A stretch of DNA of 13,645 nucleotides from JBFMFB01 sp040752115 (GTDB lineage Bacteria; Pseudomonadota; Gammaproteobacteria; Burkholderiales; Sulfuricellaceae). Position 1 is the first letter of the stretch, and each line of letters starts with the position of its first letter. The notes under the pieces are model-generated. The model was not told the DNA's origin. It saw only the letters and a list, made by a program, of their open reading frames with translations, and ran no database searches. The stretch spans positions 1 through 13,645 of the forward strand of contig JBFMFB010000043.1 in assembly GCA_040752115.1 (NCBI GenBank). The letters are read 5' to 3'. This document shows positions 6,401 to 13,645 of this stretch, piece by piece. A program made the translations under genes and the position numbers.

Positions 6401-8527
6401 TCATTTCTGCCAATTGTAGCGGAGTCCGGCGTAGACGGTGCGCGGCAGGCCGGGCGCGAATACTTCCTGGCCGCTGGAGAGCGACGAATTCTCGGCAAAG
6501 CGCTTATCGGCCAGGTTGGAGATGCTGCCGAAAGCCTCCCATTCACGATTGACAGGATAATTGACGCGCACATTGAAAAGCTCATGCCCCTCATACTTGC
6601 TGGTATTCGCCTGATCCCTCCAGTAGCTGCCGAGGCTGACCCATTCCAGCGCCACCTTGCCGCCGTTCCAGCCTTCCGGCGCGTAGCTCAGGCGCGTGTT
6701 GGCGATGGTGCGCGGTGCAGTTTCCATCTCCTTGCCGCTGAAATCGATGTTGGTGGCACCGACTTTGGACACCCAGGTGTCGTAAGTGTGCTTGGCGTAG
6801 GAATATGCCACATCCAGCCACCACTGACGCGCAATGTCGGCGCCCAGGCCGACTTCGATACCGCGGTGGGAAGTTTTGCCGGCGTTGAGCGACTGGGTGG
6901 CGTTGGTGGCGGGGTCTTTGTAGCTCAGGATGTCGTCGCGCTTTGTCATGTGATAGAGCGAGGCTTCCCAGTTGACGCCTTGGCCGGTTTTTCCTCGCAG
7001 GCCGATTTCATAGCTATCCACCTTGACCGGCTTGAGGCCGAGCGCCGACTGGGCATTCGCCTGGGCAACGGCAGCGGACGAACTGGCCGATGGGCGGAAT
7101 AGCTGTCCTTCGGCCGGGGCGCGGAAAGCGTGATTGTAATTCGCGAAGCCGTTCATGCTGTCGGAGAACGTATAGGTTGCGCCAAGCTTCGGGCTGAGGT
7201 GGTCGTAGCTGACCGACGTATCGCCAACATGGCCGTAGTTGTTGCCTCCGGCCGCGATCGCGTTGTTCTGGAGCTTGTTGTCGTACTCATAGCGCATCTT
7301 GTCATAGCGCAGACCGGCTGTCAGGCGCAGGCGTTCGGCCGGCGATATTTCGCCGTGAATGTAAGGCGAGATGCCCTGGTAGGTGACGTCGTAGTCATAA
7401 ACCGTCTGCCCCTCGGCGTAGGCGAGGTAGCGCTTGGTGATGCCGCTGCCGGAAGTGCTGAGCGTAATGCTCTTTTCCAGGCGGCTGCCGGGGCTGTAGT
7501 CAATGTCGAGGCCGACGATCAGTCGCGCCCGCATCGGCTCGAAGTCTCGCCGGTACTTGGCCAGCACGCCGAAGGACTGGTTGTTGGTGTTGTAAACCGT
7601 CGGGTCGTAGCTGAGCGACCAGTTCGCCAGGAGGTCCATGTCGTTGTTGCGGTAGTACGGCGTGATGCTCAGTAGCGAATTGGCCGATTCCTGCTCGTAG
7701 GCCGCAGACAGGCGGAACGCCTTGACCTTGCGGAATGAAATCGGGGTGTAGTTGGCTTTGGGGTTGTTCTCGTAATCATTCCTGGAAATGGCGGAAGTGC
7801 CGGCTGTTTCCTGGTCGATATTGGAGAAGGTGGCCACGGTTTTCAGCACCGCGTTGCCGCCCAACGTCTTGTCCCAGCGCGCTGTACCGCTCTGGCGGTC
7901 GTAGCCGGTTTTGTCGCGCCAGCCGTCGGTATGGGTGAGGTTGAGGTCGGCACGGAAGCCGTCGTTGCCGACGGTGTTGCCGCCGGTGACAAGCGCGCGC
8001 TTCCAGCCGTTTTCGCCGATATCGGCGGTGATCTCGGCTTCGGGCTTGTGCGGTGCGGGCCGCGTCAGCACGTTGACCACGCCGCCGATGGCATCGGAGC
8101 CGTAGAGCGCGCTGCCCGGCCCCTTGCTGACCTCGATGCCGCCAGCCATCGGCACGTTGATTTCGTACAAGGCGTTGTGGTTGAAAAAACCGGTGGCGCG
8201 GGTGGGAATGCCGTCTTCCAGATAGAGATACACCGGGCTGGTGGTGAGCGGCTGGCGAATCGAGGTGACGTGGCCTTCGCCACCGGTGATGTTGACCCAC
8301 ACGCCGGGTACCCGGCCCATGAGTTCGGACGGATGTTTCGCGTTGGTTTCCCTGATTTCCTGACCCTTGACGATATCGACCGTGGCCGGCGTTTCCGACA
8401 GCAGCCGCCCTTCACGGGTGCCGGTGACGGTTACTTCCCCCATTTTCTGGGCATCCGCCGCGATGGCGGCGGATGCCACCCCTGCGCAAATGCCCGCGAC
8501 AAGTTGCTGCAACAGTTTCTTCTTCAT
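6401..8527 (-). CDS. TonB-dependent outer-membrane receptor, substrate unknown
   Basis: A 708-residue TonB-dependent receptor. The ATG at 8527 has GGGAGC upstream and begins MKKKLLQQLVAGICAG, a signal peptide ending AAIA. An earlier in-frame start at 8566 would put 13 residues ahead of it. The TonB box region is MGEVTVTGTREGRL. The plug has PSELMGRVPGVWVN, VYLYLEDGIPTRATGFFNHN and GGIEVSKGPGSALYGSDAIGGVVNVLTRP. A long barrel follows, ending VYAGLRYNWQK. The sequence is closer to the general catecholate/cobalamin-like receptor style than to OprC, and it lacks the CxxxM copper motif. Gene order makes it the first gene of a run with the propeller, thioredoxin and TonB-ExbBD genes. It has a perfect TATAAT -10 and a candidate RegA site upstream. 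A metal or metallophore substrate is inferred from context. Confidence 0.9.
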   Translation of the reverse strand: MKKKLLQQLVAGICAGVASAAIAADAQKMGEVTVTGTREGRLLSETPATVDIVKGQEIRETNAKHPSELMGRVPGVWVNITGGEGHVTSIRQPLTTSPVYLYLEDGIPTRATGFFNHNALYEINVPMAGGIEVSKGPGSALYGSDAIGGVVNVLTRPAPHKPEAEITADIGENGWKRALVTGGNTVGNDGFRADLNLTHTDGWRDKTGYDRQSGTARWDKTLGGNAVLKTVATFSNIDQETAGTSAISRNDYENNPKANYTPISFRKVKAFRLSAAYEQESANSLLSITPYYRNNDMDLLANWSLSYDPTVYNTNNQSFGVLAKYRRDFEPMRARLIVGLDIDYSPGSRLEKSITLSTSGSGITKRYLAYAEGQTVYDYDVTYQGISPYIHGEISPAERLRLTAGLRYDKMRYEYDNKLQNNAIAAGGNNYGHVGDTSVSYDHLSPKLGATYTFSDSMNGFANYNHAFRAPAEGQLFRPSASSSAAVAQANAQSALGLKPVKVDSYEIGLRGKTGQGVNWEASLYHMTKRDDILSYKDPATNATQSLNAGKTSHRGIEVGLGADIARQWWLDVAYSYAKHTYDTWVSKVGATNIDFSGKEMETAPRTIANTRLSYAPEGWNGGKVALEWVSLGSYWRDQANTSKYEGHELFNVRVNYPVNREWEAFGSISNLADKRFAENSSLSSGQEVFAPGLPRTVYAGLRYNWQK

Positions 8528-8582
8528 GATATTGCTCCCGCTAATCTGATCAAAAAGGATAATCAAGTCTTCTATCGCCGGA

Positions 8583-8588
8583 ATTATA
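8583..8588 (-). promoter_or_regulatory. -10 promoter element for the TonB receptor operon
   Basis: On the minus strand this reads TATAAT, 55 nt before the receptor ATG. No TTGACA-like -35 is found at the correct spacing; the 21-bp conserved element occupies that place instead. This is the layout expected of an activator-dependent promoter, with the site centred about 41-43 nt before the likely transcription start (about 8576). Confidence 0.55.
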
Positions 8589-8606
8589 GTCGGGATGAGG
8601 CGGTCT

Positions 8607-8627
8607 GCCGCGCGGCAAATTGTCGCA
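8607..8627. promoter_or_regulatory. Candidate RegA operator in the divergent promoter region
   Basis: This is the second copy of the 21-bp element found at 2590-2610. It contains GCGGC-N5-GTCGC (8612-8626), matching both half-sites of the GCGNC...GNCGC pattern I recall for RegA/PrrA/RegR proteins. The left part also forms a perfect 10-bp palindrome (gccgcgcggc, 8607-8616). It lies next to the genes for a RegB/RegA pair and between two oppositely directed -10 elements, so it could serve both operons. Confidence 0.55.
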
Positions 8628-8651
8628 CCTTACATTCGGCGCGCCAGCCGT

Positions 8652-8657
8652 TACAAT
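8652..8657 (+). promoter_or_regulatory. Possible -10 element for regBA
   Basis: TACAAT differs from the consensus in one base. There is no good -35; the conserved 21-bp element would be centred about 45 nt upstream of the inferred start (about 8664). The leader to regB would be about 180 nt and would contain inverted-repeat copy B. Confidence 0.35.
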
Positions 8658-8697
8658 GCGGCTTTGCCGGAATGGAATGAACCCGGAAAAGGCGTTT

Positions 8698-8820
8698 TAG
8701 CCACGAATGACACGAATAGGAACAATGGAGTGCGGCCGATTTGCAGCATACCATCCGGGTGAGCGCGGCCCCCTGAATAACGTCATGATTATTCGTGAGC
8801 ATTCGTGTAATTCGTGGCCA
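8698..8820. repeat. Iterated inverted-repeat element, copy B (upstream of regB)
   Basis: The left arm (8698-8717) has gccacgaatgacacgaat. The right arm (8801-8820) is its near-perfect reverse complement, with two ACGAAT units about 9 nt apart. A further ATTCGTGAG unit precedes the right arm at 8791. Pairing may extend outward, ggcgtttt at 8691 with aaaatgcc at 8821. The interior is about 83 nt. The right arm ends 24 nt before the regB start. Confidence 0.75.
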
Positions 8821-8844
8821 AAAATGCCGTTTGGATGAAACGAA

Positions 8845-10158
8845 ATGCTGAACGGAAATGCGGCGCAGCTGGCGCCGTCCACCAACAATCTGAAGCGCCT
8901 GTTCGTGCTGAGGAACATCGAAATCCTCGGCCAGATTCTGGCTGTGCTGGGCGTCCGGTACGGGCTCGACACGCACCTGCCGCTGGCGCCGATGCTGGCG
9001 GTCACTGCCTTTCTGGCGGCGGTGAACGCGCTGACCTGGTGGCGCCTGCGGCAAGCCTGGCCGGTTGCCGATGCCGAGTTCTTCGCGCAGCTGCTGGCGG
9101 ACGTGCTGGCGCTGACCGCCCTGCTGTTCTTCAGCGGCGGTTCGACCAATCCCTTCGTGTCGCTGTACCTATTGCCGCTGACCATCGCGGCGGCGGTGCT
9201 GCCCGCACGTTACACCTGGGCGACGGCGGTGCTGACCGTGGCCTGCTATACCCTGCTGCTGTTTGTTTACATCCCGCTGCCGCTGCCGGGTGAAATTTGC
9301 AGCACCGAAGCCACCGGCCACATGCACTTGGGCGGCGAGGACGATTTCGGCCGGCACGTGCTGGGGATGTGGTTCAATTTCGTGCTCTCTGCCGGGCTGA
9401 TCTCGTTCTTCGTGGTCAAGATGGCCGGCTCGATCCGCGAGCGCGATCGGCAACTGGCCGAGGCCCGTGAACAGTCGCTGCGCGACGAGCGCATCGTGGC
9501 GCTCGGTACGCTGGCGGCGGGCGCGGCGCACGAGCTGGGCACGCCGCTGGCCACCATGGCGGTGATCACCAGGGAGTTGCAGCAGGAGCACACCGGCGAT
9601 CCCGAACTGTCCGGCAGCCTCGATCTGCTGCGTGCCCAGGTAGAGAGCTGCAAGCGCATCCTGAGCAACATGCTGGCTTCGGCCGGCCAGGCCCGCGTCG
9701 AGCATGCGGGCAGGCAGACGGCTGACGGATTTCTCGCCGGACTGCTGGACAGCTGGCAGCTGATGCGGCCGGAGGTTGTCGTGAGCGCCGACTGGCAGAG
9801 CCCGCGGCCCGCTCCGGAAATCGTGGCGGACGAGACGCTGGCGCAGGCGGTGATGAATCTGCTCAACAACGCCGCGGACGCCTCGCCGCAGACGGTCGAG
9901 ATTGCAGCCCGCTGGGATGACAAGGCGCTGACGCTGGAGATCCGCGACCGCGGCCCGGGACTGACGCCGGAAGTGGCGGCCAGGGCCGGAGAGGCGTTCT
10001 TTACCACCAAAGGGGGGGAGGGTTTCGGCTTGGGGCTATTCCTGACCAATGCCACCATCGAGCGCTTCGGCGGCAAGGTGCAAATGTTCAACCGCGAGGG
10101 GGGCGGCGCCTGTGTGCAGGTGATCCTTCCCCTCGCCTATCTCAGGGAAGAACGATGA
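8845..10158 (+). CDS. regB: RegB/PrrB-type redox sensor histidine kinase
   Basis: A 437-residue membrane kinase. About six membrane helices occupy residues 22-193, including the heptapeptide GGSTNPF (98-104), the GGxxNPF quinone-site motif of RegB proteins. The H-box is ALGTLAAGAAHELGTPLATM with phosphoacceptor His229. Cys269 (VESCKRIL) lies exactly 40 residues downstream, the same spacing as His225 and the redox-active Cys265 of Rhodobacter RegB. The N-box MNLLNNAADAS, the G1 box IRDRGPGLT and the G2 box GFGLGLFL complete the ATPase domain. It is expected to phosphorylate RegA when the quinone pool is reduced. The ATG at 8845 follows a modest TTGGAT. The stop overlaps the regA start (ATGA). 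The gene is transcribed away from the TonB receptor operon. Confidence 0.93.
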   Translation: MLNGNAAQLAPSTNNLKRLFVLRNIEILGQILAVLGVRYGLDTHLPLAPMLAVTAFLAAVNALTWWRLRQAWPVADAEFFAQLLADVLALTALLFFSGGSTNPFVSLYLLPLTIAAAVLPARYTWATAVLTVACYTLLLFVYIPLPLPGEICSTEATGHMHLGGEDDFGRHVLGMWFNFVLSAGLISFFVVKMAGSIRERDRQLAEAREQSLRDERIVALGTLAAGAAHELGTPLATMAVITRELQQEHTGDPELSGSLDLLRAQVESCKRILSNMLASAGQARVEHAGRQTADGFLAGLLDSWQLMRPEVVVSADWQSPRPAPEIVADETLAQAVMNLLNNAADASPQTVEIAARWDDKALTLEIRDRGPGLTPEVAARAGEAFFTTKGGEGFGLGLFLTNATIERFGGKVQMFNREGGGACVQVILPLAYLREER

Positions 10159-10709
10159 ATCAGGATGTCTTGCCGGACGAACTTCCGGCACTTTTGCTAG
10201 TGGACGATGACGCAACCTTCTGCGCGGTGCTCTCCAAGGCGCTGGAAAAACGGGGGTTTGCGGTGGCGGTGGCGCACGATGTCGAATCGGCGCTCAAGCT
10301 GGCGGAAGCCAGCCCGCCGGAATATGCCGTGATCGACCTCAAGATGCCCGGGCCATCCGGTCTGGTACTGGTGCAGAAATTGAAGGAACTGGACGAGGAA
10401 ACCCGCATCGTCATGCTCACCGGCTATGCCAGCATCGCTACCGCGATCGAGGCGATCAAGCTGGGGGCGACCCACTACCTTTCCAAACCGGCCGACGCCG
10501 ACGACATCGTCGCCGCCCTCCACCGGGAAGGCGGCGACGCGGACATGTCGATCAGCCCGCAGCCGCTCACGGTGGACCGGCTGGAATGGGAGCATATCCA
10601 GAAGGTGCTGGCGGAAAACCAGGGCAACATCTCCGCCACCGCCCGCGCCCTCAAGATGCACCGCCGCACGCTGCAGCGCAAGCTGGGCAAGAAGCCGGCG
10701 AAAGAGTAG
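10155..10709 (+). CDS. regA: RegA/PrrA/ActR-type response regulator
   Basis: A 184-residue response regulator of normal RegA length. The receiver domain (about 12-125) has an acidic pocket at Asp17-Asp19, phosphoacceptor Asp61 (YAVIDLKMPGPSG), Thr89 and Lys111. A short linker containing a proline leads to a Fis-type helix-turn-helix (158-177) with GNISATARALKMHRRTLQRKL, the near-invariant DNA-recognition signature of RegA, PrrA, ActR and RegR. Its ATG overlaps the regB stop by four bases. In relatives it is a global activator for respiration, nitrogen and carbon genes when the quinone pool is reduced. In Rhodobacter the adjacent gene is senC/prrC (a Sco-like copper protein); here copper-type uptake genes lie nearby instead. 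Confidence 0.94.
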   Translation: MNQDVLPDELPALLLVDDDATFCAVLSKALEKRGFAVAVAHDVESALKLAEASPPEYAVIDLKMPGPSGLVLVQKLKELDEETRIVMLTGYASIATAIEAIKLGATHYLSKPADADDIVAALHREGGDADMSISPQPLTVDRLEWEHIQKVLAENQGNISATARALKMHRRTLQRKLGKKPAKE

Positions 10710-10727
10710 TCGTCTTTCGGCGGCAAG

Positions 10728-10876
10728 AAAGCGATTAACCACGAATGGCACGAATGAACACGAATAATTGGGACATAATGTCGGCTTTTCGACTCGGTTT
10801 GCCGGCAGCACGTCTGATTGACACGTTATTTGTGAACATTCGTGCCTAATTCGTGCCATTCGTAGTTAATCGCTTT
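10728..10876. repeat. Iterated inverted-repeat element, copy C (regA to ABC-F gap)
   Basis: The left arm (10728-10755) and the reverse complement of the right arm (10849-10876) match at 27 of 28 positions. Each contains iterated CACGAATG-like units; the left side has three in a row (10739-10766) and the right side has a further divergent unit at 10835-10845. The interior is about 93 nt and unlike copies A and B. The arm nearer the ABC-F gene ends 18 nt before its start codon. It could also act as a terminator for regBA, but no T run follows. Confidence 0.8.
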
Positions 10877-10894
10877 CCCTGAAAGCGTGCTCAC

Positions 10895-12737
<1,843 letters not shown>

Positions 12738-12745
<8 letters not shown>

Positions 12746-13514
12746 ACGGGAAGGCGATGATCGCCTTGGCCACCCACTGGTCGCTGGCGTTGTCGAAGCC
12801 GTGCCCGATGCCGAAATTGATATCGAGGTCCTTTCTCTCGACATCCACCACGCCGTAGAGGTAATGGCCGCGCTCGTTCGCCGGAAGAGTGTGGTGCAGC
12901 GGACCATACTCGCCGTAGTACTCGAAGCCGGCGTTCAGCCCCTCGCCCACCTTGCGCGTCAGCTTCAGCGCCGGCTCGAAGTTCGGTTCCCGACTGACGT
13001 TGCTGGACAGGCTCATGTCCAGAATCGGGTTGAAGCTGACCAGCCACTGGTCGGTGCGGTAGCCGATGATCGGCCGCAGCTCCATCCCCCAGTAGCTCTC
13101 CGACACGCGCCGGGCGGAGTAGCCGACCTCGGTGTTGAGGCCCCAGAAGAAGGCCGCGCCTTCCTCGCGCGGCGCGATGAATTTCAGGCGCAGCCGCAGG
13201 CCGTTATTGTAGAAGTTGCCGTCCTCGGCCATTGCCAGGGGCACGTATAGCCCCGCTTCCAGGTGTTTCGTCAAGCCGTAGGAAAATTCGGGCGTGACCT
13301 GCAGGCGGTGATGCGCCTTCATCTCCCCCTCGAACGAAGGCTCTCTTGCGCCCTCGATCGCGTAGTTCACATGCAGTTCCAGGCCGAATTCGCCGGGATC
13401 GTCCATTTCCTCGGTGTAAACCTGGATTTCGTCCGGCGCGGCGAGGCCGGCTGCGGGTGGCAAAGCAAGGCCGACCGCGGCGAAGAGGCCGCAGGCAAGT
13501 TTTTTTAAGTTCAT
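12738..13514 (-). CDS. Small outer-membrane beta-barrel protein, function unknown
   Basis: A 258-residue secreted protein. The signal peptide (about 1-25) ends GLAAP. The mature part is rich in alternating aromatic/hydrophobic strands (GEFGLELHVNYAI, HLEAGLYVPLAMAE, NNGLRLRLKFIAP, LNAGFEYYGEYG) and ends in FPFK, which fits a small outer-membrane barrel. It resembles proteins annotated as MetA-pathway/phenol-degradation-like transporters, but I cannot assign a substrate. The ATG at 13514 opens directly onto the signal peptide. Only a weak GGA precedes it, and the upstream DNA beyond about 13525 looks like an insertion-sequence end, so its native promoter may be lost. It converges on the ABC-F gene with an 8-nt overlap and no terminator between. 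Confidence 0.7.
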
Positions 13515-13524
13515 GTTCCATCAG

Positions 13525-13645
13525 TAGTGTCCGGTTAACTTACAAATTCAGGCGCCGATACTGAGCATTGGCGCGGCTTACAGAGCAATTTAATTTGGTG
13601 CCGATTTGAAATCAGTTTACCCATATTCCGGTTCGAGTAACTTCC
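13525..13645. mobile_element. Possible insertion-sequence end (partial)
   Basis: The sequence starting gtagtgtccggttaactt resembles termini I associate with transposons, although I cannot name the family with confidence. It begins about 10 nt upstream of the barrel gene start and runs out of the window with no recognisable coding and a lower GC content than its neighbours. No matching inverted repeat is visible because the other end is outside the window. Confidence 0.3.

Larger units (their letters stand above)
8528..8844. other. Divergent intergenic region between TonB receptor gene and regB
   Basis: This 317-nt gap without a gene holds promoters in both directions, the conserved 21-bp element (8607-8627) and inverted-repeat copy B (8698-8820). 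The stretch of about 80 nt between the repeat arms shows nothing I recognise: no open frame with a start signal, no tRNA and no riboswitch. Confidence 0.7.

Noticed and set aside
5240..7102. Long plus-strand open frame (620 codons) opposite the propeller and receptor genes
   Set aside because: It spans two real minus-strand genes and their junction, and its composition is typical of an antisense shadow.
8541..8575. Fur box near the receptor start (AT-rich gattatc...gatca)
   Set aside because: Only partial matches to the 19-bp consensus are present. It is not palindromic enough and has no second copy upstream of the OprC-type gene.
10739..10766. CRISPR-like or iteron-origin array from the repeated cacgaat units
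   Set aside because: The units are only 9-10 nt, number two or three per arm, have no spacers and are arranged as inverted pairs. No replication or cas gene is present.

Overview
The window looks like chromosome of a free-living, GC-rich proteobacterium, most likely a betaproteobacterium. That placement is inferred from the RegB/RegA pair, the style of the TonB receptors and the YheS-type ABC-F protein; I cannot name a genus. All gene calls come from reading motifs in translations, with no database search.

Left edge (1-534): an apparent IS21-family insertion-sequence end (about 1-124) cuts off an M20-type amidohydrolase after about 98 residues. A strong hairpin lies between this remnant and the next gene. 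Block 1 (535-8527, all minus strand), in transcription order: a TonB-dependent receptor of unknown substrate (6401-8527), a periplasmic Asp-box beta-propeller protein with a Cys/His-rich metal-like signature (5126-6379), a TlpA-like thioredoxin (4626-5129), a possible 24-codon peptide (4555-4629), TonB (3852-4523), ExbB (3047-3703), ExbD (2633-3037) and an OprC-type copper receptor (535-2520). Block 2 (8845-10709, plus strand, divergent from block 1) is a redox two-component system, RegB sensor kinase and RegA regulator, overlapping by ATGA. Block 3: a YheS-type ABC-F ATPase (10895-12745) converging on a small outer-membrane barrel gene (12738-13514). The right edge (about 13525-13645) resembles another insertion-sequence end.

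The genes suggest one system: import of copper or a related metal across the outer membrane, with its own energising complex, periplasmic handling proteins and a redox switch. The main support is a 21-bp element occurring twice, 18 of 21 positions identical and the other three C/T changes. One copy (8607-8627) lies in the divergent TonB-receptor/regB promoter region and the other (2590-2610) lies upstream of the OprC-type gene. It contains GCGNC-N5-GNCGC half-sites (one mismatch in the oprC copy), which is the pattern I recall for RegA/PrrA/RegR operators. The regulatory link is an inference, but it is testable.

A second unexplained structure is a family of imperfect inverted repeats built from iterated CCACGAATG-like units. 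Three copies occur (3732-3834, 8698-8820, 10728-10876). In each the gene-proximal arm ends about 18-28 nt before a start codon (exbB, regB, ABC-F).
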